This document shows, piece after piece, positions 25,501-38,500 of a stretch of DNA of 64,000 nucleotides. The notes under the pieces are model-generated. The model did not search any database. It saw only the letters and a program-made list of their open reading frames with translations, and had not been told where the DNA came from. Both the position numbers and the translations under genes were made by a program. The stretch's first letter is position 1, and each line of letters opens with the position of its first letter. This stretch comes from Heterotrichella gracilis (lineage: Eukaryota; Sar; Xanthophyceae; Tribonematales; Xanthonemataceae), in the NCBI GenBank assembly GCA_032358255.1, contig JAULBX010017303.1, forward strand, positions 1 to 64,000, given 5' to 3'.

Positions 25501-25836
25501 TCTGCGTCTGACTCCACAAAGTAGCTGTCCTCGCTGCTGGAGTAGGCGGGGAGGAGGCTAATAACGGCGGTGGCGGGTTGGCCTGGGGCACACGGCCAGG
25601 GGGTTCGCATGCGTGGTGTTGTGAATACATGCATGCATATGGGGTGTGGAGGTGGAAGTGGCACGAACGTATATGGTGGAAAGTATGCGCAAGGTTGCAG
25701 GAAAACGGCCAGTGGGTTTGTCATGTGGTGTCAAGCTTGGGAACACGGGCGACTTACTGGTGTTGAAGACATCCCACCCGTCATCGTCTTGGGGCTCTCC
25801 GGGCTGGTGGTCCAGTGCTGCCTGGTCTGATGACAT
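22566..25836 (-). CDS. Unrecognised 286-residue protein with conserved-looking C-terminal basic motif
   Basis: Six phase-consistent minus-strand exons: 25836-25758, 25582-25498, 24952-24764, 24216-24073, 23322-23138, 22744-22566. The protein starts MSSDQAALDHQPGEPQDDDG and is acidic at first (DDDGWDVF, SSSEDSYFVESDAD). A middle block reads ALTAFDEVGGPPAFLDPEAT, and the C-terminus is strongly basic then acidic (LPRKRGDRVDKEKAKRAKGQ, WKTEAEMAMRQQFDS). No signal peptide or membrane segment is visible. The charged, Gly/Ala/Gln-rich composition suggests an intrinsically disordered, probably nuclear protein. I feel the two blocks belong to a conserved eukaryotic family but cannot name it, so no function is given. 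Intron 2 carries a telomere-like array just upstream of exon 3, and intron 3 begins with a decayed copy of the exon 3 donor region. Confidence 0.8.
24656..24807 (-). repeat. Tandem duplication (about 76 bp) of an exon-intron junction
   Basis: Two near-identical copies lie side by side. Each holds the end of exon 3 coding for FLDPEATR-like sequence, the donor CAG|GTGAGG and a CCCACCCC-rich intron start (minus-strand sense). The high-coordinate copy (about 24733-24807) is the real junction. The other (about 24656-24732) lies in the intron with small differences and offers a second potential donor. Confidence 0.8.
24978..25002 (-). repeat. Interstitial telomere-like tract (TTTAGGG units)
   Basis: Plus-strand text reads TAAACCCTAAACCCTAAACC, about three units of the plant-type telomere repeat. 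It lies 26 bases before the acceptor of exon 3 of the minus-strand gene. Confidence 0.9.
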
Positions 25837-26561
25837 AGTGAACCTAGAAAGGTTGGGCAGTCTATTTCTATGCGTACGTGAGTCAAAACCCTTGTAAGGT
25901 GTGGGCAGGCTGGGATCAAACGCAACGCGCATGCAGTAATCGCACATGCATGCGTAATCAAGATGGGCAGTCCGGGCAAGGCAAATGCCAGTCAACAAAT
26001 TGTTAGTGGCAGCTTTGATAACGCAAGGACTGGGGTAAACGCTAAACTGGAGTTGCATGCAAGTGTTACTGTGTACATACACCAGCCAACTCGGTGGAAA
26101 GGGCAAGGCATGGAGACAATCAGACACTTGAACTGAAACCCGGGGGTTTGCTCAGCAAGTGGCTGTGCCCTTTTGAACGCTTGGGTGGGTGCGTGCTCTG
26201 GCCCAGAGTCTGGGAATGCCCATAACAAGGTGGTCTGCCCATTGCCAAAGGGTACAATATCGTCTACCGAAACGGGAATGTATTGCCAGGTGTCGCCTGG
26301 CCCTGACTCGTCGAGTCACTCGACGAGTGCTTTGACCAAAACACAAAATGCGCCAGTCTTCCGCGGACATAACTCAGCAAAGCCCTGCAAACCTGTACCA
26401 TAAACACTATTCAGAATCCAATCGTGCACAAAAAAGCGCAACGAGCCTCGAGTGCAAGCAAGAGCCTGTACCGACACCCTTCAAGGGTGACCCTGTCACG
26501 GCCTTGGCCACCCCAATGCCGGCAACAGCCTCTTCCAGTCTCTGAAGGCACCAACAGGAAG
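25837..26561. promoter_or_regulatory. Shared divergent promoter region
   Basis: 725 bases separate the start codons of the minus-strand gene (25836) and the receptor-like gene (26562), so both promoters must overlap here or sit side by side. The one notable element is a perfect inverted repeat at 26306-26328. Confidence 0.6.
26306..26328. promoter_or_regulatory. Perfect 11-bp inverted repeat, candidate protein-binding site
   Basis: ACTCGTCGAGT, one C, then ACTCGACGAGT: two perfect 11-base arms with a one-base spacer. It lies about 235 bases before the receptor-like start codon. The dyad form suits a dimeric DNA-binding protein; that role is inferred. Confidence 0.5.
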
Positions 26562-29500
26562 ATGGGCAGGAAGCTATCCTACGTTGCTTTTGCACTCGCA
26601 TCGGTGCTCTGCATCGCTGCAGCATCGGAACTTTCAGGTTTGGCTCTCGTACCCGCCATGCACATGGTTGCAACCGTTTGTTGGACGACGACCAACAACC
26701 CACAATTGCACTTACTTGTGCAGCCCAGTGGGGTGCATCCACACATAGTGCCCATCAGCCATGTACTACTACCGTTCACAAGCCACTGCCAAGTGCCAGC
26801 GCCATGTTAACGTCTTGATTGAAGGTCCCTCGTGATGCATGCAGACGCCCAACAACCACCCACCTTCCACCAACCTCCACCATCCGTGACCCCTTGCTAT
26901 TGCTGCTGCAGTGACCGATGTGCGGTGCGATGTGGCTCTGTTTGAACAGCCGTTCTTCCAAGGAGAAAGGAAATACCTGCAGACACGCACCACAGCTTCA
27001 GACCTCCCACTCTGCCTCAACTGGGCACCAGACCTCCCCAAGGTACAGACCAACTGCACATCGAATCGCCAACCACTAGCTGCTGCGGAACCGTCTGTAC
27101 CCTTCTTTATCTGTTTCTGAACCTCTGGTTGGTGTGCAGCTTGGATTTGGCAACGCCACCAAGAGCTTTTACTGGGCGTGTTCCTGCGTGAACACCGAGT
27201 GCTACGGTACCCTGCGCAGCTCCCAGCTCCTGTTCTATAATGCACCCTTGCCAACACTGGGTGCCCCACCGGCGCCTATCAGCACGTCCTCGTTCGACTG
27301 GTCACAGTGCAACAGCACCAGCTGCTACTTCAGGTCACCTGTCATGCCAGCAACCCTCGGCAGTGTGCCAGTGCAGGCTGTGCGGCTGTGCCTGGGTGCC
27401 AGTGGTACGTGGCGGGGGACGGGCTCTCTACTTGTGCCTTGCCTGCGTTATTAGTGCATGACAGCAGTAAACAGCCAGTCGGCCCTGCACCAAGTTGCGC
27501 CACTGAGCTCTCTTAGTGGGGCTTTGCTTATAGCTGGTACTATGGGTGTGCTTTGGGTGGGTTGGTGGTGGGGACCGACTAGAGACGATGTTCACGCCTC
27601 CCTTTGTCACATACCAGGCACAGACCAGAGCGTGTGGCTTGGGGTCCATCGTGGGCGGGACGCCAACCTGATCCAGGGCTCCATCCAGGAAGGCTACTGC
27701 CAGATTGGCCAGTTTGTGACCGCCATCACCTACAACACACGCACCGTCAGGGAGAAGTGTGGGAAGTCCCTCTGCACCCACGAAAGAATATACAACGTCC
27801 AGGTGGGTTCACAAACTAGCGCATCACAACCATGTGCTTCCCTAAGCATCTTGCACACTGGGTGTGACATTGACTGGGCTGGTGCTGAGGGTTGAAGCGG
27901 GGCCAGTCGCTCCTTCAGTTGCACAGATTAAACACTCACATACCTGAGACTTTGAAGCCACCTGCTTGCCTGATTTCAAAGACTGGAGTGCTTGGGGACA
28001 CAACTAACTATTGTACCTGATGCACGAACGAACAAAGCTACGATCTATCAGTTGCCCAGCTCTCAGCACCTGCATGGAATGCACCGCAGGCAAACTGCAG
28101 CGACGGTACCGCCTTCGCGGTCGGCTCCAGCCTGCCCACCACCTCCTACGCCCTGCGCGCCTCCCCCAGCGGCTTCACCAGCATCAGCCTGGCCTCCTCC
28201 TGGGGACTGGACCTGCCCCAGGGAGCGCTGCGCAACGCCACGGTGTGGATGGATGTGTGCCCCGAGGGGACCAAGGTCACCGGCTTCAGGGCCCACTGGG
28301 ACCTCAGCCCCTCGGCAGATGCAGGCATCATCCACATGGCGGTGCAGTGCGGGCCCTGCGTGGGAGGCTGCGGTGAGGAAATGACCAATCCTTGCACCCT
28401 CCCGCACACATCCACACGCGGCGCTGGCAACACGCACATGGCAGTGGGGTTTGGGCCATGCCTGGGAGGCTGCAGCGAGGTTGCAAGTCACTCATTTGCA
28501 CCCTTACACGCGCAGCACGGCCACAAACTTTGCTTGTATATCATAAGACTAAAGGACTCGCCCCAGCAATGCAATCCAATGCAGCCCCCAACTATTGCAT
28601 TTCTGCCTCAGCCACCTGATTCAGCCCACCATTCATCCCCTGGCTGCAGACCTGTTCACCACAGACCAGACAGCAGACGGCGCACCCGTGGGCAGCTTCT
28701 GGCTGGGGACGGGCGGCACCCCCGCACCCGCCACCCAGCACATCTGCCCCACAGGGGCCTTCATCTCCCAATTCCTCATGGACGTCTCCTACCAGCCTAC
28801 ACGCTCAGGCATGACCTCACAGCTTCGGGACGTGACAGCTGTATGCAGCACCGGCCTGCAGCTCAAGGCAACCCTAGCTAAAACCCTAGATTTGGCGCTG
28901 TCTGAGAGCGTGACGGTGAACGCGCCCTACGGGTTCAGGAGGGTGCAGACGGCCAGCGACACCCTGCTAGGGTTTGGCAGTGGCGGGGCATTCGACTCCA
29001 CCTACCAGTGCCCGCCCAACATGGTGGTGGCGGGGTATGCGCTGGCTGCGGACGGGGCCAAGGGCCACTCCTTCCTGTGCTCCCCTTGCACCGCCCAGGA
29101 GTGTGGTGCGTTGATGGGAGGAGTCAAACCCATATACTGCAAGCACCATCCCCTTCCCTGTGCTGTCTGGTCTTCCCCTGCCATGCATTGGCCGGGCACT
29201 GGTTCCCTCACACTGGTGGCTGTATGAGGGAATCGTTGAGCATGCATGGCTTCATTTCAATGATTGCACAGGCATGGCGATGATTGGAATCATGGCAATC
29301 ATTGCCAATGCATAGCACCATGAACTCCACTGACCAACCCTTGCGCATGCATGGCCCACCAGAATGGGCGCACACCACCAACATAGGCCTCAAAACGCAC
29401 CATCTGCAACCACGCATCCCTCCCCAGTACTCACCCCTCTCCTTCCCCCTTGCAGACACCATGACCCAGGATGTGCTGCTGAGCTGGCTGTCACCCCACG

Positions 29501-32500
29501 GCCCCACAACCGCACAGCCCCAGCCCGCAAGCGACGCACAGGCGACACCTGGCATTGTCAGCGCAGCCTCTGTGCCCCCCACTGCGGCCACAATTGCAGG
29601 CTCATGCGCAGAGGGTGCTTTCATCACCAGCTTCTCATATGGCTTCCCGCAGGCCTCTGGCTGCCTGGCATGTGCGTGGAACCCTAAACCCTAAGCATGG
29701 GTGACGGTTGGCATGGGGTTTCCAGCATATTGCGGGAAGGGTTCTAGAGGCGGGGTGCAGAGTTTGCATCACACGTCTGTGGTGTTGACCCAGATCTACA
29801 TGGCCATGGCCTGTGGCATTCCCCACAGAGGTCCCATTTTAAATCTCCACCATGTCCGGATACCATGAGCAGTTTCAGTACCTCACGCACCCATACTTAT
29901 GGTGTGCCCCCCCTGCAGCCAACGGGTGGATCACCGGTGCCTGCGCCGACTGGTCCCTCACCGCCCCCTTCAACGTCATGTGCAGCAATGGGCAGGTGCT
30001 TCTGCCGCTCACCACCCTCCCAAACAACACAAGCGTGGCGCAGGTAAGGGTTTTTAGGACTGGAGGGTAATGCCCTAACCTTTGCTATCTCCTCCTTCCA
30101 TGCGCCTGTTCAAGGACAGACAACGTAAATAGTTTGCTGCGAAGTTTTGCTCACACATGTAAACACAAAGTGGTGAGGTGACAAATTTACTCAACACTGC
30201 ATGGATCTTCACCTCTCCACAAAAGGAACCAAATGTTATATCGATCAAAATTCTGAGGTTTTCTTACTTGTTTGCTGTTTATTTTTATTTGCCGCTTTGT
30301 ATGTGTCTCAGGTATCCAGCGGGGATGGCTTCACCTCCATCCGGGGACAGGCCAGCTCTGCGGGGATTTCAGCGGTTGAGTTTGGTGGCAGCATGTGGGT
30401 CCCGGGGAGCAGCTTCCTGGATGTGTGCCCCTTTGGGACCAAGCTGGGAGGGTTCAAATTCAGCACTGAGAAGGATACTGGGGCGCTCATCACAATCCAG
30501 TTTGCTTGCCAGCAAGCAGGTAAGGCTTGGCTAATGGGGCCTTCAAACAGTTTACCGATGCGTTGCAAATAGATCCCATTGCCATAGGAGTGCTCCACAA
30601 TGTCAATGGCATGCAAGGCAAGCGCCCATGCATCAGGTAACCATTGCGCCTATCGCCCGCATGCATGCCCATCCGGCACCACCACGTTGGGCACATTGCA
30701 GCCCCACATGCCACTATGCTCATGACCCGCCACCTAAGCTCTGCATTGGCCCACCAGCCTGCTGACACCCCGTCTCTCAGTGACACTATGAGCATGACCC
30801 CCTACACCAATTTTGCAACTTCCACCTGTGTGTTACAGCGCACCGCCCCTATCTTGTATTTCTACCAACCTCCTACTAACAACCCCCTTCTTCCGCAGTG
30901 ACCGGCACCCAGTCCCAAGTGTGGACCTCCATCAACACCACCTCCACATGGCAGATTGCGGGCAGCCCATACAGCGTGGACATGCTCAGCGACCCATTCA
31001 CCTGCCCCGAGGGGTCCTACATCACCTCATGGCACACGGGGACCAAGGCGGGTGCCCTGCTCACCGTCTCTGCCACCTGCAGCAACGGGGTGGTGCTGGC
31101 GGGCGCGGGCGCACTTACGCGGGGAACTCTGCTGGCCAAGGTGGGGTTCTGGAATGTTAGGTGTGGATGAGACATGGGTATTGTGAGTGGTCTTCATTTG
31201 ACTCCTTTTGTGATTTTGTGACAATGCACACATGGTAGGCCAGCACAGGCAGGGTTTGGTCATCCCAGGTCTTACCCTGTACCCGTACTAAACTAATGCA
31301 CTTTAACACCTGTGCCATCCAACGCACATCCAAAGTGGAGAGCGCGAATGAAATTAATCTGTTATTAAACCTTATGTTTTTTCTTTTTTGTCAGGTTGAG
31401 AACGCCGGGGGTTTCTGGATGGTTGGGGGGCAGCAGACAAAGTCTGGCCTGACCCTGCTGGAGAACTCCGAGGCAGGGGGTATGCCATGGACTGCCAGGT
31501 GCCCCCTCCCGGGGATGCGCATCTCGGGATTCCAGGCCGGGATTGGGTCCCAGATCAGCGCCTTTAGGTTCATGTGCCAGTGCAGCAACTGCGGTAAGAA
31601 CGAGACAGGATTTGTGCATGCATGTAAATGCACCTTGATGACTGTGTGGGCCTCAGGGTCACGCTCTTGATTGCCAATTAGTAATGTCAATATCAATCAG
31701 ATTACGGTAATTACTGGGAGGCCAGCTAGTCCGTTTTTCGCTACAAAAAGATTAAATTTAAATTTCAACTGAATTTATTTTAGCAATAAATTGCGCACTG
31801 AGTTTATTTTAATGCTGTCGCCCAGGCTCCCAAGCCCTGACCTGGCACCAGGCCCGCATGTCCCTCCTCTTCACCGGCGCTGACATGGCCAAGCCAGAGG
31901 AGGTCAAGGCACAGGCGCTGCAGGCTGCGCTGGAGGGCGTGGTGTACGACCAGCTGTCTGCATCGCCAGCTGACCTCACAGTGACGGTGGACGACTTTGC
32001 GGGTGGGTCAGGGTGAATGGCCAGGGGGGTGTGACAGATTATCAGTTTTGTTCACGTACTAAAACATATTTGTTATGTCGTTTATCGACACAGGGCTGAT
32101 GTCTGCCATAGGGGTGTTTGTGTTTCATCTCCCTTGATGCTGTCATGGCTGACAACTGTGGTGCAGTATTTGGTCAACAATGGTGGGTATCAGCGGCTTT
32201 GGATTCAACGTCTGCATGGACTCCAAAGCTTTGGACTGGATTCAAAAATGAATATTTTACTGCCGGGCCCGCAGGTTACACCGCCTCCATCACAGTGTCA
32301 GCCCCCACAGAGCTTGCAGCCGCCACCAGCGCTGAGCGCCTCACCAGTTTCAACCGCCTGGAGCAGGTCCAGCAGGGCCTGCTGAAGCAGGGGGTGAACG
32401 TGTCCAGCATCAATGCCATCACGGCACAGGAGTTTCTGGCGGTGCACAGCGAGACAGGTGGGTAATTGGGCAGCTATTAGGGGCAGATGGCCAATGTTAT

Positions 32501-35500
32501 GGGTTCTTGGCCTGCTGTTTGGGTGTGTACTGTAAGCATGCATGATGGGCTGGCGAGGTTTGCGGTGTGTGCGATTAATTGACCTTTTGATGTCAGAACT
32601 GGACATGTTGTTCGAATGCCAAATTACGTTGGTCACCTACAGGCATTTTCAGAATTGGCAATTACAACCTGCTTACTAAGCCCTAGTTGCCCACTGTTGC
32701 AATGCAGCCCTTACCCTAATACCCAAACCCTTCTCGCGCGACTGATACCGCCCTCCCCTTGCCACGCAGGCTTCTTCCTTCGGCTGCCCGGCGGCCCCAC
32801 CTCCAAGTGCATCACCGTGTCAGAGACCCTGCTCCCCACAGCCGCCAACTACCTGCACCTCCACGAGTGCGCCCTGCCTTCCTTCCCAGACGTGGCCGGC
32901 CAGCAGCTGTGGTCATATGGCCCCAGGGTGCAATCCGTGTGCCTGGCAGCATACCCGTGGCTGTGCCTGGGGGTGCAGGTCTCTGGGAAGGAGGCAGCCA
33001 CGCCCGAGACGCTCACCGGTGCCCCAGTTGTTGCCTACAACATGACAGCGCTGGCGAATGTTCCCATGCTGGCCTACCAGTGGGAGCTGGAGGTGACGCC
33101 ACAGGCGCTGCGGGTGAAGCTGGCGGCCAATGACGGGGTGTGCATCGCTACTGCGGATGGGAACACGGGTGACATGACGTACCTGGCAGTGGGGCCATGC
33201 GCGGGGTCTGATGCCGCCCTGTTTGCTGCTGATGGTAAGGGATGCAATCAAATGGAAAGATTTGTTCATTAAATGGTAGTGCTGGTTGTGTCTGATCTTG
33301 ATGTCAAGGAATGCATAAATGACTTTTATTTTAAGCATCACAAACAATGTCTTGCATGTTCCAGGACTTCATGTGGCTGAACAAATTGGCCGAACGATTT
33401 CTGCACTCGTGAGGTTCCCATGCCATATTGATGGATTTGTGCACAATTAATCCCCTTCCCGCAGCGGTTGGCTTTGTGGGCAACCTTCCCTCCGCCTCCG
33501 CCAACCTCACCCTGCAAGGGGAGCAGTGGCTGTCCATCGGGACCAGCGAGAGCGAGATGATGATGGCATCCATCTACTCCCTGCTGCTGGACAACTCCAT
33601 CAGGGGGGTGAATGTCAAGCTGCAGCCGGGCACTCCCTCGCAAGCTAGGAGGAGGCTGCAGGGTAAGTAGGGTTTTTTTAGGTTTAGGGCTTAGGGCCAG
33701 TATCCACCCCACTGATGTCCCATGACATATAGCGCCCGTTTAATGCCTGTACGCCATGTATCAGAACTACCATCAAGCTTGCCAGTGGATCATGTCATGG
33801 CTGCCTGCATTGGATACATGCTGTTGCTAACCCCTCCACCACTGTGCGACTTACAAGTCAGAGCAATGCTAATCAGTACCCCCCGTGCAGGCGCATTGGA
33901 TATCATGAAAGCACCCGTCCCTGTCATCCCCCTCTCCATCGTCTTCCATGCAAGCGACCCAGCGGTTGTGGCAGAGGCACAGACAACCACGCAGGAGGCA
34001 ATCGACGATGGGTCCTTTGCAGAAATCATCGCTTCAAATGGGTTCCCAGCCGATGGGGTGGTGCCTCCAGGTGAGGACCTCTTTGCTATAAACCAAACAA
34101 TAAACTTCACATTTTGCGTTACATGGATTTAAGGAATACAAACTGACACTGAAGTGCTCATCAAATTGCACTGTTGTTGGAGCCGCGTCCGTGAATGGTT
34201 TGCACCTAAATGTGCAACCGCTCCTCCCGGGTGCAGTCAAGCCATCGCCACCTGCCGTGGTGGGCTCGCCCCCAGTGGTGTCAAAGCCACCTGTCAAGCC
34301 CGTGGAGCGCTCACCACCTAGTGTCAAGCCCCACGCCCCTCCCACTGCGCAGCCCCCAGCAAACACCCTCCCACCCCCACCTGCGGCACCAAATGGTGAG
34401 GATCCCCACTTGCTGCCACGCATGCGCTGCTTGTGCCACCCAAAGTCTGCATGCTGCTGCTTATGCCGAGATCCTGCACTTGCCAACTGGACTGAAACCC
34501 GTAGAACACGTTGTGGATCAAGGACATGCAGACTTTGTGGATTTGTGGATTTGTAGACACGTTGTGGATCAAGGACATGTAGTAAAACACGTTGTGGATC
34601 AAGGACATGCACTTGCCATCTGGACTGAAGCCCTTGGTGGATCCAATGGCCCAGATTCACTTGGGTGACGTGCGCTGCACGGCATCAGTGGCAATCAATT
34701 AAGGCTGCTTTCTTTATGCAGGCAATGTTGCGTACCACAACTCAATGTCTGCAGTGGAGATCTTTGGGATAGGTACGCAGCTACAATCGCCGCCTGCCGC
34801 ATCCATCGCAATACGCATGCAGCACCTTGGTACATTGCTGTCTTTGTGGCAGGCATCACTTCCTGGACAATAGGCCACCCATAGCGTTTGCTCTCACTAC
34901 CATGCTTTTTTCAATGACATGAGTTGTGACAGGATATGTTACTGATCCACCATTCACTTTCTTTTCTTGTTGCCCCTGCAGTCGCCGGATCCCTTGCTGC
35001 CCTCGCCCTCCTGGTGCTGGGATTGGTGTGCATCCCCAGGTGCATTCGCAGCCGCAAGACCAACCGCCTGATGCACAAGCAGGGGCTGCGCAACCTATCC
35101 ACCGCACCCGCCGCCGACACCCCCATCATGAAACCCTCCAAAGCCCCAACCAAGGGCAAGAAGGTGTTCCACATCACCACCACCCCGGCTGGGGAGACCG
35201 GCAGGCGCGGGTTCTGGGGATTCATGGGCAAGGGCAAAGATCCCGAGGAATCGGACATCATCTCGCCCACCACCTACAACCAGTCGGCCAAAAACTCGCC
35301 CATCAAACAGGGGATCAAGTATGATGACCTGGAATCCCCAGATCCCATCGTGAAAGCCCTAGGGTCCAACGCGGCCCTGGCCACACCCTCTCCCACCCAG
35401 CGCCCAATCCCCGTCCACATCTCCGCCCAAGGGGCCCCGGGATCAGCACAAAAGGCTTTCTTCTCACCCACAGCCAGCCCCTTTGACGTTGGCAGCGCCT

Positions 35501-38500
35501 CCCCTTCACCTGCCTCCTCCCCGACCCTCGCCCCACCACCCGCCACCACCCCTGGGGAGGCGCCATCCCCCATCGCCTCCCCCTTTGTGCCCCGCTCGGT
35601 GGTGCGCCCCCTGTTCTATGAGTCAGATAATGACAGCGTGACCTCCTCCCGCATGGCGCAGCAATTGGCCACAGTGACGGCTGCGGCGGCAGGCATGGGC
35701 ATCCAGGAGGACCTCATGCTGTTCGGGAATGACACAGGTAGGGTTTAGGATTGGGAACCCGAAGCTAGGGTTTTGATCACAGCAATGGCTGCGGCAGGCA
35801 TGGGCATCCAGGAGGACCTCATGCTGTTCGGGAATGACACAGGTGGGGTTTAGACTAGGAACCCTACGCTAGGGTTTCAGTCACAGTGACAGCAACAGCA
35901 TGGGCATCCAGGACTGATAGGGTTAAGGGTTTGGGTTGAGACCCTAAGCAGTGGTGTGTAACACAAATGGTGGCCAATCAGTCAGACAGAAGGTCTAAGG
36001 TGGCTAGGGTTTAGACCAAGAACCCTAAACATGTGATGGACAACCGGCGTCCAGCCTGACCTCAAGAACCGGTACCCCAGTCAGAAACCTGTGCCCTGAT
36101 TATAGCAATCTTTGTGTGAATACAGGCAGCAGCCAGTTGGTGGACAACCCCGCCTACAGCCAGACTGAGGGAGAGATTGTCGCTGCGCTGGGTGGCGCCC
36201 GCCTGTACAGCAACCCTAGCTTTGAGAAGGACGATGCCCTCCTGCGGGAGGCCACCGAGGAGTTTGAGACCCCGCACGAGCTGAACGACATCACGGGGAT
36301 GTTTGCGCCAGACGCGCCAGGCGGTAGGTCCAAACTATAAACCCTAAACCCTACACCTGCTAATGGCGTGATTTTTGCACGTGCTGGGCAGTAGGTGTAA
36401 ACCCTATTCCTTAAACTTTGCATTAGCTTAATCGGGTTTCAAGGATGTTTGTGCCAGATGTGTCAGGCGGGAGGTATAAGCCATAAGCCTAAAACCCGCA
36501 CCAGCGTAAATGGGTTACAGGGATACTTGGCCCAGACATGAAACATGTTGCGCAGGAGGTCTAGAGGTTGACCTAGACACCTAGTACCTTCGAGGTTCAT
36601 AAATGTTGCAGGCAATGTCCCGACAGGCCTGCATGGTAAATGTTGCTGGTTGCTGGGAACCCAATTCCATTCATTTTCCTCTTTACTGACTGCTTGTTGT
36701 GCCACTTCAGCAACTTCCTCCTCTCTGCTCGACACCCACACCTCCCTGCTCAACACCTCGGCACTGGCAGATATGGTGCTGCTGCCACAAGAGGCGGTGG
36801 CCATATGCATTGGGGAGGATGGGGCGCCGGTGCTGCTGGGGGCGACTGAGTACGCACAGGTAAGCGGAGATGCTCATGGGGCAAGCAAGCTTTATGTACG
36901 GGTCTTTGCCAATTGAAATGTCATGGAGTTGCCTTTTAGTATAATCCGGTAGTTGCAGTGTATGGTTCCAGCCCATATGCGTGTCAATCTACTCGTGGTC
37001 AAGAAATTTGATGTCCCACAACTCATAATTATTTGCTTTCTTTATATTATGTTGACTTTTGTTATTATCCGCTTTGCAGGTGTTCAAGGGCGTCCTGAAC
37101 GGCAGCCAGGAGGTAGCTGTCAAGGTGATCACCAAGCCCCTGGACGAGGAGCACAAGAAGGCGCTGCTGAGGGAGGTGCTGGTAATGCATGACTGCGATA
37201 AGGACAACGTGGTGGCATTCCATGGGGTCTGCCTCAAGGTAGGGGCACACAGCTGGGCTGTCTAGGTGGTCAATCTCAGCACACGAATATGTTTCAGCAT
37301 AATTTAATATTATTGTCAAAAATGTCTTCTGCTGGAAGTTCCGGTAATACAGTCAGTTTCTGGCCACTTGGCTTTGAATGCCTAGCGCAGGCAGTCCTCT
37401 TCTGTGCCAATATTCAACCACATATGAGCTGGATGATCATGTCATGAGTTCCAATGATGATGAAGTGACACTCAACCACCGGTGCGTATGTGCAGGGTGA
37501 CCAGGTGATGCTTGTGACTGAACTGGTGAGCAACGGCAGCTTGAGGGAGGCCCTTGCATCAGGCACAGAGGACTTTTCATGGAATGGAAGGTGCGGCAAA
37601 TAACAAAGCGTGAAAAAATGCCATCCCAATGCAGTCGGGGGGTACATCGCTGCAATGCCGGCTCGATTGGGACTCCTTAGGCTCAGGCTTTGAAATCAAT
37701 TATGCCAAGTGGCTCTTGTCGCCGTCTTTTTGAAGGCCATGGCATTGCTTATTCCTTCAGGATAATATAATATACATGCCACCCCTGTCCATCCCATAAT
37801 ACGATTTTAAATCCTGACTATTTTTCCCTGTCTCCAGAGGCAAGGCCATTGCCCTGGAGGTGGCCCATGCGCTGCTCCAGCTGCAGAACCACGTGCCCAA
37901 GCTCGTCCACTACAGCCTGACCAGCAACAACGTGATGCTTGGCTCCAGCGGCACAGCCAGGCTGAGCGACGTGGGCATGAGGAGGGCGGTGGCTGGCGAC
38001 TCTGCTGGTAAGAACCAACTCCCAACCCACCCATTGTTGTGAGGGTGGTTTAAATTTTTTTGGTTATTGCGGTATGTATTACAGCAGCTGGATCGGACAC
38101 CAGAACTATCAAGGTACAAAATAGAGAAAGCACATTGGAAAAAGAGCACATATTGCCTGCTGCGTTGAACAAGTACATTCCTCACACTAGCCTGAAATAT
38201 GTGGCAAGAACTTTTACACTGTAATCTCCTGGAGGAATCCATCCACCCACGGTGGGCACAAGCCACCCATTCCTGCCCAGCACCATGATGAATTGCAACC
38301 ACCACATGCGCCTTTGACTCACCTGCCCTTGGAGCCTCATGCAGGGTCCGATGCCTGGTCCTCCCCCGAGGTGCGCCTGGGCCAGCGCTGCAGCGAGAAG
38401 GTGGACGTGTTCAGCTTTGGTGTGGTGCTGTGGGAGATGGTGTGCACGGGGGAGACGCCTGTGCTCGGGAACATGCGGGCACCAAGGTAAGGCATGCCTG

